This document shows positions 1 to 12,000 of a stretch of 64,000 nucleotides of DNA, piece by piece. The position numbers and the translations under genes were made by a program. This DNA is from Armatimonadota bacterium (GTDB taxonomy: Bacteria; Armatimonadota; Chthonomonadetes; Chthonomonadales; CAJBBX01), in assembly GCA_026392115.1 (NCBI GenBank), contig JAPLCQ010000062.1:1-64000 (forward strand). Reading direction: 5' to 3'. The notes under the pieces were generated by a model. It made no database searches. It was not told where the DNA came from and saw only the letters and a program-made list of their open reading frames with translations. Within the stretch, counting starts at the first letter, position 1; each line of letters opens with the position of its first letter.

Positions 1-231
1 CCCGGCCGCCAGGAAGACCGTCCCGCCGCCTGCCTCCGCCGCGCGGTCGATGGCCGCCTGGATGGCCGGCGCCGCATCCTCGCCGGCCGCAGTCGGGGGC
101 TTCAGCGTCTCCAGCGCGATGACGGCGTCGGGCGTGGGGAAGGTGGTCTTCACCAGCCGCGGCGCCGCGAACGCGGGAAGGGCGGCTGCGGCAAGGCCGG
201 CGGCGAGCAGGAGTCGGCGGAACGGGGTCAT
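1..231 (-). CDS. Secreted beta-helix protein, N-terminal fragment (cut by window edge)
   Basis: Reading leftward from an ATG at 231, the frame stays open to the window edge. It encodes a signal peptide (MTPFRRLLLAAGL, then an Ala-rich stretch ending AFA). After it comes a segment with AIQAAIDRAAEAGGGTVFL, which resembles the opening strand of pectate-lyase-3 or polygalacturonase-type right-handed beta-helix proteins. A GGAG ribosome site lies just upstream of the start. The catalytic part is outside the window, so the substrate is unknown. It lies on the same strand as, and downstream of, the nth gene. Confidence 0.6.
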   Translation of the reverse strand, partial: MTPFRRLLLAAGLAAAALPAFAAPRLVKTTFPTPDAVIALETLKPPTAAGEDAAPAIQAAIDRAAEAGGGTVFLAAG

Positions 232-260
232 GGCGTCTTTCTCCAGAGGGTCGAGCGGCT

Positions 261-1034
261 TCAGGCGTCCTGTGTGCGGGCGGCGCCGGCGGGGCAGAGG
301 TCCAGCACCGGGCACTCCGCGCAGCGCGGCTTGCGCGCCGGGCAGAGGTTGCGGCCATGGTGAATGAGTACATGGCCCAGGTGGGTCCAGCGCTCCGGCG
401 GATGGAGGGCCATCAGGTCGCGCTCGATCTTCTCCGGGTCCTGCTCGCCAGTCCAGCCCAGCAGGTTGCTCAGGCGGCGGACATGGGTGTCGACCACCAT
501 GCCCGCGCCTCCGAAGGCCACGCCGATGATGACGTTGGCGGTCTTGCGCCCCACGCCTCGGAGGGTGGTCAGCTCCTCCATGGCGCCGGGGACCTCGCCG
601 CCGAAGCGCCGGGCGATGTCGTCGCTCATCCCGATGAGGCTCTTCGCCTTCTCGCGGAAGAACCCGGCGCTCTTGATGACCTCCTCCACCTCTTCTTGCG
701 CGGCGGCGGCCAACTCGGCGGGGCCGGGCCAGCGGGCGAACAGCTGCGGCGTCACCTGGTTCACGCGCACGTCGGTACACTGGGCGCTCAGGATGGTGGC
801 GCAGAGCAGCTGCCACGGCCCCTGGTGATCCAACGCGCAGCGGGCGTCCGGGTAGAGCGCGCAGAGGCGGTCGTACACCTCCGCGGCGGCCTCACGCCGT
901 GAGGAGGTGTGGAGGCGGGGAGGTGAGGAGGCGGCGGCGCTGCCTGCCCTGGTAGCGCGTGCCCTGCTTGCCCTGGTGGCTCGGGCCTCCGTGCCCGAGT
1001 CCGGCGCCGCCGCCTTTACGCTGGTTCGGGCCAT
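261..1034 (-). CDS. nth: Endonuclease III (DNA glycosylase/AP lyase)
   Basis: This 257-residue protein is a base-excision repair enzyme that removes oxidised pyrimidines and nicks abasic sites. The helix-hairpin-helix segment LRGVGRKTANV holds the catalytic lysine K164, and the catalytic aspartate is D182 in VVDTHV. The [4Fe-4S] ligands C231, C238, C241 and C247 have the family spacing C-X6-C-X2-C-X5-C. The catalytic domain starts near residue 47. Before it is an Ala/Arg/Ser-rich extension of about 45 residues that E. coli Nth lacks, encoded by sequence containing a hairpin (980-999). The ATG overlaps the stop of the upstream oxidoreductase gene by one base (ATGA), which suggests translational coupling and supports this long start. 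Confidence 0.93.
   Translation of the reverse strand: MARTSVKAAAPDSGTEARATRASRARATRAGSAAASSPPRLHTSSRREAAAEVYDRLCALYPDARCALDHQGPWQLLCATILSAQCTDVRVNQVTPQLFARWPGPAELAAAAQEEVEEVIKSAGFFREKAKSLIGMSDDIARRFGGEVPGAMEELTTLRGVGRKTANVIIGVAFGGAGMVVDTHVRRLSNLLGWTGEQDPEKIERDLMALHPPERWTHLGHVLIHHGRNLCPARKPRCAECPVLDLCPAGAARTQDA
980..999. repeat. 7-bp perfect inverted repeat inside the nth 5' extension
   Basis: CTCGGGC (980-986) and GCCCGAG (993-999) pair around a 6-base loop. The element is in-frame within the codons for the low-complexity N-terminal extension of Nth and is flanked by repeated GCCCTG words (960-975). It may be a small mobile palindromic repeat inserted without breaking the frame. Only one copy is seen in this window. 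Confidence 0.4.
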
Positions 1035-2359
1035 CAGGCGCCCTTCAGGTAGGGCAGGCGCCAGGGACGCCGGTACTGGCAGGTGATCAGCGCATTGGCC
1101 GCCGGGTCGCCCACGGCGCGCTCCTTGGCCGCGTCCCAGGTAATGGTCCGCCCGGTCCGGTAGGCCACGTTGCCCAGGTGCGCCACGCCGGACATGAAGT
1201 GGCCGAACTCCACATCCTCCACGGGCTTCTGCCGCGACTTCACGCAGTCGAGGAAGTTCCGCACGTGCGCCGGCCTCGCGTCGACGCTGCCGGGGAACTT
1301 GGCCGCCTCCCAGCGCTTCTTCTTCGGCTCGGGGATAGTCTCCCAGCCCGCGTCGTCCACGATGAGCGCTCCGTCGGATCCGGTGAACCAGATGCCCCAC
1401 GTGCGCCCGTTCATGCCCAGCCCGCTCCCCACGCGGTGCTCCCAGGTGAGGGTGTAGGTGGGGAACTCGTAGATGGCTGTCTGCGTGTCGGGCGTCTCGG
1501 AGTTGTCGTCCAGCGCGAACTTGCCGCCGATGCTGCTGACGCGCTTGGGCGGGTCCGTGCCCATGGCCCACATGGCGATGTTCAGCAGGTGGACGCCCCA
1601 GTCGGTCATGAGCCCGCCGGCGTAGTCCCAAAACCAGCGGAAGTTGAAGTGGAACCGGTTGGGGTTGAAGACGTGCTTGGGCGCCGGCCCGAGCCACATA
1701 TCGTAGTCGACCCCCGCAGGCGGCGTGCCGTCTTTGGGGTGGCCGACGTCGCCCAGCCAGTCGTGGAAAGCCCAGCAGCGCACCTGCCGCACCTTGCCGA
1801 TGCGCCCGCTTCGCACGGCCTCCACGGCCGCGCCGAAGTGGATGCCGCTCCGCCACTGGGTGCCCATCTGAACCACGCGGTTGTGCCGCCGCGCGGCCTC
1901 CACCATGGCGCGCCCTTCGGCGATGGTCTTGGCCAGCGGCTTCTCGCAGTAGACGTCCTTGCCCGCCTGGCAGGCGTAGACGGTGGGTAGCGCGTGCCAG
2001 TGGTCGGGCGTGGCGACGAGGACCACGTCCACGTCCTTGCGGTCGATGACGCGCCGGAAGTCCTTCACGGTGGCGGGTGTGTTGCCACGCTGCTGCTTGA
2101 CGAGGGCCACGCCCTGGGCGAGCATGGCGTCGTCCACGTCGCAGATGATGGGGCAGTCGACCTCCGGGTTCAGGAAGAAGGTGGCCAGGTCGCCGCGGCC
2201 CATGCCGCCGCAGCCGATGAGGCCCACCCGTAACCGATTGGAGGGCGCGACCTGGCGCCCGGAGGCGAACGAGGCGGCTTCGTTGGCGGAGAGCATGGCT
2301 GCACCGGCTGCCGCCGCCGCGGGCGCGCCCATGAGCTCTCGACGAGTTAGGGTATCCAT
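1034..2359 (-). CDS. Gfo/Idh/MocA family oxidoreductase, Tat-exported
   Basis: This 441-residue NAD(P)-dependent sugar or inositol dehydrogenase-like protein begins with a twin-arginine leader (RR at residues 6-7 followed by an Ala-rich hydrophobic stretch), so export by the Tat pathway after folding with cofactor is likely. The Rossmann motif GLIGCGGMG spans 46-54, the family EKP motif is at 139-141, and a DWGVH segment lies near residue 256. Members with this leader are common in Planctomycetota and Armatimonadota and usually act on unknown sugar derivatives. The gene is followed by nth with a one-base overlap and is divergent from the SDR gene at 2477. The substrate cannot be told from sequence. 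Confidence 0.88.
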   Translation of the reverse strand: MDTLTRRELMGAPAAAAAGAAMLSANEAASFASGRQVAPSNRLRVGLIGCGGMGRGDLATFFLNPEVDCPIICDVDDAMLAQGVALVKQQRGNTPATVKDFRRVIDRKDVDVVLVATPDHWHALPTVYACQAGKDVYCEKPLAKTIAEGRAMVEAARRHNRVVQMGTQWRSGIHFGAAVEAVRSGRIGKVRQVRCWAFHDWLGDVGHPKDGTPPAGVDYDMWLGPAPKHVFNPNRFHFNFRWFWDYAGGLMTDWGVHLLNIAMWAMGTDPPKRVSSIGGKFALDDNSETPDTQTAIYEFPTYTLTWEHRVGSGLGMNGRTWGIWFTGSDGALIVDDAGWETIPEPKKKRWEAAKFPGSVDARPAHVRNFLDCVKSRQKPVEDVEFGHFMSGVAHLGNVAYRTGRTITWDAAKERAVGDPAANALITCQYRRPWRLPYLKGA

Positions 2360-2476
2360 GCCCGCCTATTCGCCGCCGAGGCGCCGCGCTCCTTCCTGAG
2401 GCGGGATGCGTTCGATCGGCGGCGGCCCATGGCCCGGCAGGTATGATCAAGCATTCCAACGGCGGGGGCTACGAGC

Positions 2477-3391
2477 ATGGGGCGGTTGGCCGGCAAGGTT
2501 GCGATCATCACGGGGGCGAGCCGGGGCATCGGCGCGGGCATCGCGCGGGCCTTCGCGCGGGAGGGTGCGCGGGTCACGCTGGCCGCGCGCTCGGTGGACA
2601 AGCTGGAGGCGGTGGCGGCGGGCATCCGCTCGGCGGGCGGCGAGGCGCTGGTCCAGCCGACGGATATCGCGGTGACGGAGGAGCTCCGGCGCATGGTGGA
2701 CGCCACCGTCGAGGCCTTCGGCGGCCTGGACATCCTCGTGAACAACGGGGCCATCGCCTCGTTCAGCCGCATGCTCGACGCCGAGGACCTGGAGGTCGAG
2801 TATGACCGGCTCATGGACACCAACCTGAAGAGCCTCTTCATGGGCATCCACTGGGCCTTGCCGCACTGGCGGGCCCGGGGCGGCGGCTCGGTGGTGAACA
2901 TCTCCTCGGTCCACGGCACGGCCAGCGGCTCGCGCATGTCGGCCTACGCCGCCGGCAAGGGCGCCATGAACGCGGGCACCAAGGCCATCGCCATCGAACT
3001 GGCTCCGGACCTGGTCCGCGTGAACTGCATCTCGCCGGGAACGATCTGGAACGACGAGCCCGGCGACTGGCTGCAGCGCCGCCTCGGGCCGGAGCTGTGG
3101 GCCGAGTTCGTCGAGAAGTTCGGTGACTGGCCCGTGCGGGTGCGCACCATGAAGCAGCCCCTGCCCGTGGCCGGCACGCCGGAAGACGTGGCCTATTGCG
3201 CCATCTACCTGGCCTCCGACGAGAGCCGCTTCGTTACCGGCGCGAACTTCCACGTGGATGGCGGCATGACCTGCGTGCTTGGCGACCCGAGCTATTGGCA
3301 CGCGCCCGGACTGCAGTCCATCGAGCAGGGCCGCGCCGTCCGCGACTGGGTGCAGGCCGCCATGGCCCGCAAGGAGCAGGCGGCTTCCTGA
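2477..3391 (+). CDS. SDR family oxidoreductase
   Basis: This 304-residue classical short-chain dehydrogenase has the cofactor motif TGASRGIG at 12-19, the NNGA motif at 89-92, the catalytic serine region at 143-144 (NISS), and the catalytic pair Y157/K161 (YAAGK). A C-terminal segment with VTGANFHVDGG is typical of the family. It is cytoplasmic, with no leader. It ends 71 bases before a beta-galactosidase gene on the same strand, so the two may be cotranscribed and act on the same sugar or glycoside, but the substrate is not predictable. A TATGAT hexamer at 2442-2447 could be the -10 element. Confidence 0.88.
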   Translation: MGRLAGKVAIITGASRGIGAGIARAFAREGARVTLAARSVDKLEAVAAGIRSAGGEALVQPTDIAVTEELRRMVDATVEAFGGLDILVNNGAIASFSRMLDAEDLEVEYDRLMDTNLKSLFMGIHWALPHWRARGGGSVVNISSVHGTASGSRMSAYAAGKGAMNAGTKAIAIELAPDLVRVNCISPGTIWNDEPGDWLQRRLGPELWAEFVEKFGDWPVRVRTMKQPLPVAGTPEDVAYCAIYLASDESRFVTGANFHVDGGMTCVLGDPSYWHAPGLQSIEQGRAVRDWVQAAMARKEQAAS

Positions 3392-3447
3392 GAGCAGACC
3401 CACAGAACAGGCGGCAAGGCATCGGCGCCGGTCGCCCCAACGCATAG

Positions 3448-6576
<3,129 letters not shown>

Positions 6577-6652
6577 CGCTGTTTGGGCCGGCGGGCGGAC
6601 ATTCCGGGGCATCTCGCGCAGAACGCGGGAACCGGATTGTTCGCCCGCCGTA

Positions 6653-6681
6653 TTGACTCTTTGGACAGGCTGGGATATCAT
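6653..6681 (+). promoter_or_regulatory. Sigma-70-type promoter for the SLH porin gene
   Basis: A -35 hexamer TTGACT (6653-6658) and a -10 hexamer TATCAT (6676-6681) are separated by exactly 17 bases. It lies in the 327-base gap after lacZ and is the best promoter-like element there, consistent with strong expression of an abundant envelope protein. Confidence 0.7.
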
Positions 6682-6903
6682 GCCTGTTGAGGTTCGTGGG
6701 ATTGCTGACCGTCTCCACGGGCGGATGGTGCGTTTGCGGCATGGGGCGACGAAGCTCCGACGGGGTGCGCGGCTACTTAGGATACGCCACTCGGTCGGGT
6801 CGAGGTCCAACCTGCGGCTCACTCTCCCTCCGTTGCGTGGATGCGGCAGTCGCCGCGAACCATCACGATCGTTCGCACCAGTGTGTGCGAGAGGAGGAAC
6901 GAG
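6682..6903 (+). other. Long 5' leader of the SLH porin mRNA
   Basis: From the predicted promoter to the porin ATG there are roughly 215 untranslated bases. No convincing conserved riboswitch core, leader peptide or attenuator was recognised. The leader ends with a strong ribosome site (GAGGAGG, about 6892-6898). Long leaders on outer-membrane protein messages often carry stability or small-RNA control. Confidence 0.4.
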
Positions 6904-8865
6904 ATGAGGAAGGCACTTACCATCCTCGGCGCTTCCGTGGCCCTCTCCCTGGTGACCTCGGCCTTCGCGCAGTTGCCGCCGGACTCCTTCAAGGATGTCC
7001 CGAGCGAGCACTGGGCGTACCAGGCTGTGGATGCTCTTCGCGCGAAGGGCGTCCTCGTGGGTTACCCGGATGGGCTGTTGCGCGGCAAGCGCACCCTGAC
7101 CCGCTACGAGTTCGCCGTTGCCCTGAAGCGCGCCCTGGACCAGGTCCAGACGCTCAAGGGTGACAAGGGCGACACCGGCGCTCCCGGCGCCACCGGCGCC
7201 GCCGGCGCACCGGGCGAGGCCGGCCCCGCCGGTCCCAAGGGCGACTCGGGCATGGCTCCCGAGGAAGTCGCTGCCCTGAAGAAGCTGGCCGACGAGTTCA
7301 AGGCCGAGCTGTCGAACCTGGGCGTCAACGTGAACGCGCTGAACGCCAAGCTCGACAAGATCGCAAAGGACCTCGCGGCCCTCAAGACCGAAGTCGCCGG
7401 CATGCCGAAGATCACCGGCGGCATGTTCGTCGGCGTCCGCGCCGATCGCGCCAACGGCCCGTACGTTGACCGCGACGGCACCGCTCTCACCAACACCGAT
7501 GTCGCCACCGGCGGCGGCGTTTGGAAGAGCCTTGTCAACACCCCCGCGGTGCTGCATCAGTTCAACCTGAACATCACCAAGAGCTGGGGCGACGCTGGTT
7601 CCGTCAGCGCGACCATCGTCAACTCGAACTACAAGGGCTATGTGAACAACTGGACCGGCATCGCGACCGGCGCCCCCGTCAACACCAGCCCCGTGCAGGA
7701 CACCTACCTGGACCAGTTGGTCCTCTCCGCCCCGTTTGCGGGCATCGGCCAGAACGGCAACCTCACGGTTGGCCGCTTCGGCTTCGCGCTGACCCCGCTG
7801 ACCCTTTCCAAGGTCTCCGTGGACAGCTACCTGACCAACCCGCTGGTTGACGACGGCCAGCTTCGGCTGGACGGCTTCAACCTCAAGACCGGTATGGGCA
7901 GCGTCGGCGTCAACTTCTTCGCCGGCCAGACCAGCCGCGCCACCGGCACCGACGGCATGCCGTACGCCGTTCCCGCCGCCGGCGCTTCCACCGCGGCCAT
8001 CTTCGATGCGGACGGCGGCAAGCTCGCCAAGCCGCTGGCGATGGTGTATGTCGGCCAGACGATCGTCGACCAGGTCGGCGGCCTCGAGGCCAAGCTGCCG
8101 CTGAACGTTGCAGGCGGCGCTCATGTCGGCGTCCGCGCCACCCTGGCGACGGGCACCGGCGGCGAGGGCTTCACCAACGTCCAGACCATCGGCGCCGACG
8201 CCGGCGTGAAGCTGAGCGACAGCGTCAACTTCACCGGCGAGTGGGCCAAGACCAACACGGGTACCGGCCGCTTGGGCTCCGTGAACGTGCATGAGAACAA
8301 TGCCTTCAACGGCAACCTCACGCTCGGCACCGTCCTCGGCGTCGGCCTGTCCGCGGGCTACAAGTACATCGATCCCCTGTTCTACGCTCCCGGCTACTGG
8401 GGCAAGATCGGTAACTGGTACAACCCGACCAACGTTCAGGGCCCGTCCGTCCGCCTGAACAAGGACCTCACCTCCAAGATGGGCCTGACCCTGGGTGGCG
8501 ACTATGTCTTCGCCGCTCGCGATCGCGCCGCCACCTACAGCCTCGGCAAGGACGACGAGATTTATCGCGCCCTGGCCGGCCTGAAGTGGGATGTGAGCGA
8601 GAGCCTGACCGCCTCCGTCGACTGGGAAGGCGTCTACTGGAAGCTCCAGGGTGCGCACGGCACTGTCGGCACCGCCACCACCAAGGTTCATCCGACCGAG
8701 CAGTACGTCACCTTCGGCGCCGGCTACAAGTGGAACCAGGCCGCGAACATCAAGCTGGGCTACCAGCTGGGTTCGTTCGACGGCCATGGCTTCCTCACCG
8801 CCGGCGGCGGCCTGGGCGGCTACAACTACAACGCGTTCACCTCGACCGTGAACGTCAAGTTCTAG
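6904..8865 (+). CDS. SLH-domain outer-membrane porin with collagen-like linker
   Basis: This 653-residue envelope protein has four visible parts. Residues 1-22 are a signal peptide (ends SAFA). Residues 27-80 form one S-layer homology domain (FKDVPSEHWAYQAV, LVGYPDG, LTRYEFA). Residues 86-116 are ten uninterrupted Gly-X-Y triplets, a collagen-like segment. Residues 118-166 are a charged heptad-like coiled coil. The rest (about 172-653) is a Gly/aromatic-rich beta-barrel ending in VNVKF with a C-terminal Phe, as expected for BAM-inserted porins. The plan resembles OmpM or Slp porins that tether the outer membrane to peptidoglycan polymers in diderms lacking Pal-type tethers. The start at 6904 is chosen over the upstream in-frame ATG at 6841 because of the ribosome site and leader. 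A strong terminator follows, so the gene is probably monocistronic. Confidence 0.85.
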   Translation: MRKALTILGASVALSLVTSAFAQLPPDSFKDVPSEHWAYQAVDALRAKGVLVGYPDGLLRGKRTLTRYEFAVALKRALDQVQTLKGDKGDTGAPGATGAAGAPGEAGPAGPKGDSGMAPEEVAALKKLADEFKAELSNLGVNVNALNAKLDKIAKDLAALKTEVAGMPKITGGMFVGVRADRANGPYVDRDGTALTNTDVATGGGVWKSLVNTPAVLHQFNLNITKSWGDAGSVSATIVNSNYKGYVNNWTGIATGAPVNTSPVQDTYLDQLVLSAPFAGIGQNGNLTVGRFGFALTPLTLSKVSVDSYLTNPLVDDGQLRLDGFNLKTGMGSVGVNFFAGQTSRATGTDGMPYAVPAAGASTAAIFDADGGKLAKPLAMVYVGQTIVDQVGGLEAKLPLNVAGGAHVGVRATLATGTGGEGFTNVQTIGADAGVKLSDSVNFTGEWAKTNTGTGRLGSVNVHENNAFNGNLTLGTVLGVGLSAGYKYIDPLFYAPGYWGKIGNWYNPTNVQGPSVRLNKDLTSKMGLTLGGDYVFAARDRAATYSLGKDDEIYRALAGLKWDVSESLTASVDWEGVYWKLQGAHGTVGTATTKVHPTEQYVTFGAGYKWNQAANIKLGYQLGSFDGHGFLTAGGGLGGYNYNAFTSTVNVKF

Positions 8866-8892
8866 GCCCCAAGCCGTTCAGTCGTAAGAGAG

Positions 8893-8923
8893 ACCCCCGC
8901 CCGAGTGTTCGGGCGGGGGTTTT
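8893..8923 (+). terminator. Rho-independent terminator after the SLH porin
   Basis: A 12-bp perfect stem (8893-8904 with 8909-8920) closes on a GTGT loop and runs into TTTT. It is 27 bases after the porin stop. Confidence 0.9.
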
Positions 8924-9015
8924 CCGCGTATGCCGGATGCGTGTTATCATAGTCGTGGAGGTCCGGCTGAAGCCGCACATCGGATCGGGGAGCCGGACGC
9001 CGCAGGAGGCGTGCG

Positions 9016-12000
9016 ATGATTCAGTCAGCCGTTGTCGCGCTGGCATTTCTTGCGCCGTGGCTCGGCCACGGTGACAGGTTCCCAGCCATGGGCTTGCCCG
9101 ACGGGCCGTCGGCGGCGCCGCCGCCCAGGGCAACCAATCCGTACAAGGCCATGCAGTGGCGGCGTCTCACCTGGCAGGACGAGAACGGCCGCGTCGAGCC
9201 CGGCGTGCTGAAGAAGGCCCTGGACCAGCGCCGGGCGAGCATTGGTCAGAACGTCCACATGCTCTCGGCCGTGCCCGGAATGTTCTGGACCGAGCGCGGT
9301 CCGCAGAACGTGGCCGGCCGCTCCCGATCGGTCCTCATACACCCGTCGCAGACCAACAAGCTCTGGGTGGGTTCCGTCAGCGGCGGCATCTGGTCCAGCG
9401 TCGACACCGGCGCCACGTGGACCAAGGCGAACGACTGGATCAGCACGTTGGCGATCGGCTGCATGGCGATCGATCCCACCAACCCCAACATCCTCTACGC
9501 GGGCACCGGCGAGGGCCAGTTCAACATCGACGCCATCGGCGGCGGCGGCATCCTCAAGTCCACCGACGGCGGCGCGACATGGGCGATCCTCTCCTCCACG
9601 TCATCCTGGACCGACTGCGTCTGCAGCATCTCCATCTCGCCCACCGACCACAACGTGCTCCTCATCGGCATGCGTTACGGCGGCATCTTCCGCTCCAGCG
9701 ACGGCGGAACCACGTGGACCAACCCGCAGTGGACCCAAGGCTCCTTCTGCGTGGCGTTCCACCCGACCGACGGCGCGAAGGCGGTGGCCTCGGTCATCGA
9801 CTACGATTGGTCGGCCAACGACTGGTTCCACCGGGCCTACTACAGCACCGATGCGGGTCTCACCTGGAAGAGCGCCACGGGGCTTGACCAGATCTGGGGC
9901 TTCGGCAGCCGGATCACGTTGGCCTATGCGCCCAGCAGTCCGACCACCGTATATGCCTCCTGCGCCGCCGACGGCGGGCTGATTTGGAAATCCACCAACG
10001 GCGGCCAGAGCTACACGCAGGTCACCACATCGGGGACCAGCGGCGCCAACTGGTACGCCAACCCGCTCTGGGTTGACCCGACCAACGCCAACCACCTGCT
10101 CACGGGCGGCGTCGACATCTACCGCAGCACCAACGGAGGCGTCACGCTGACGCAGGCTACCGGCGGCTACATGCTCACCGAGCAGCCCCACTCCGATGTC
10201 CACACCATCGTCAGCGCGCCCGGCTTCAACGGCTCCACGGTTAAGCGCGTCTACGCCTGCACCGACGGCAGCCTCTACAGCGCGCCGGACATCTACGCAG
10301 CCACGACCTCGACCGGGTGGTCGCGGCTCGACGTGGGCTGCCGGACCACCCAGTTCTACGGCGCTGCCGGCAACGGCACGACCGGGAAGATCGTGGGCGG
10401 CCTGCAGGACAACGGCACGCTGATGCTGAACCCCGCCGACAACGTGGCCACCCTCACCTTCGGCGGCGACGGCGGCTTCTGCGCGGTGGACCCGACCGAC
10501 TCCAACTACACCTACGGCGAGTACATCGCCCTGATGATGCACCGCTCCACCAACGGCGGCGCCTCGGCCTCGTGGATCTACAGCGGCATATCGGACGCCG
10601 GCGGCTCTGCCAACTTCATCGCGCCGTTCATCCTGGACCCCAACAACGTCAACCGCCTCCTCGCCGGCGGCGCCAGCCTCTGGCGCAGCGACAACGCCAA
10701 GGCCGCCACCCCCGCCTGGAGCGCCATTCGATCGGCGGGGTCCGATGTGATCAGCGCCATCGCCGTGGCGCCGGGCAACTCCAGCATCGTCTGGGTCGGC
10801 CAGAACGACGGCGTGATCCAGAAGACGACCAACGGCACCGTGGCGTCGCCCACCTGGGTGGACATCGACAACAACGGCGCCACCAACCCGCTGCCCAACC
10901 GCTACGTCACCCGCATCGTCGTGGACCCCGCCAACAGCCAGGTGGTCTACGCCTGCTTCGGCGGCTTCGCCCCGGACAATATCTACGTCACGCGCAACGG
11001 CGGCACGACCTGGACCGTCTGCACCGGGACCGGTGCGGGCAAGCTGCCCGAGTGCCCGGTGCGCGGCCTGGCGCGGGACCCGCGGAACGCGTCGATCCTC
11101 TATGCCGGCACCGAGGTGGGCGTCTTCGCCACCTCCGACGGCGGCGCCAACTGGACCACCAACGAGGCCGGCCCGGCAGCCGTCTCCGTCGATGAGCTCA
11201 CCTTCATGAGCAACTCGCTGACGCTGCTGGCGGCCACCCACGGCCGCGGCCTCTGGACCGCCGACCTCTCCGTGCCGGCGGTGGCGTCGGTGGCGGTGGC
11301 GCCAAACACGCTGGCGGGCGGCGCATCGGCCGTCGGCACGGTGACCCTGAACCGGGCCGCGCCGTTCGGCGGCTGCGTCGTGACCCTGAGCAGCAACAGC
11401 GCCAAGGCGACCGTGCCGGCCTCCGTAACGGTACTCGCCGGGCAGACCCAGGCCACCTTCCCGGTGACCACGACCTCCGTGGCCGCGCAGGTGGTCGCCA
11501 CGCTGACGGCCACGCTGGGCGGTTCGTCGCAGCAGTGTACGCTGACCATCAACGTGCTGGGCATACCCACCACGTTGACCGTGGCGCCGGCCTCCGGGGC
11601 GGCCGGAGGCACCGTGAACATCTCGGCCGCGCTCTTCCGCACCGAGACATCGGCGGCCATCGCCGGGGCAACGGTGGCCTTCACCGTGGCCGGCACGGCC
11701 GCGGGATCGGCCCCGACCAACGCCTCCGGCGGGGTGAGCCTGCCCTACATCATCCCCGAAGGCGCCGGGCCGGGCAGCAGGACCATCGCCGCCAACTATG
11801 CGGGCGACGCCGTCTACCAGGCCGCGAACGGATCGGCCGCGCTCACGGTCAATAAGGCCAACACCAGCGTCTACCTGCCCGACCGGAGCCAGACCTACAC
11901 CGAGAGCATCCGCCTGAAGGCCTACTGGCGCCGCCTGACCGACAACGCGGGCAAGGCGGGCCTGACCATCACCTTCAAGGTCGCCGGCACCAGCGTGGGC

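Noticed and set aside
6682-6903. A riboswitch in the SLH porin leader
   Set aside because: Cobalamin, cyclic-di-GMP, glycine and other familiar cores were considered, and no matching conserved sequence blocks were found.
7147-7254. Collagen-coding repeats as a DNA mobile repeat
   Set aside because: They are in-frame Gly-X-Y codons inside a well-supported protein and vary at third positions, so selection acts on the protein.
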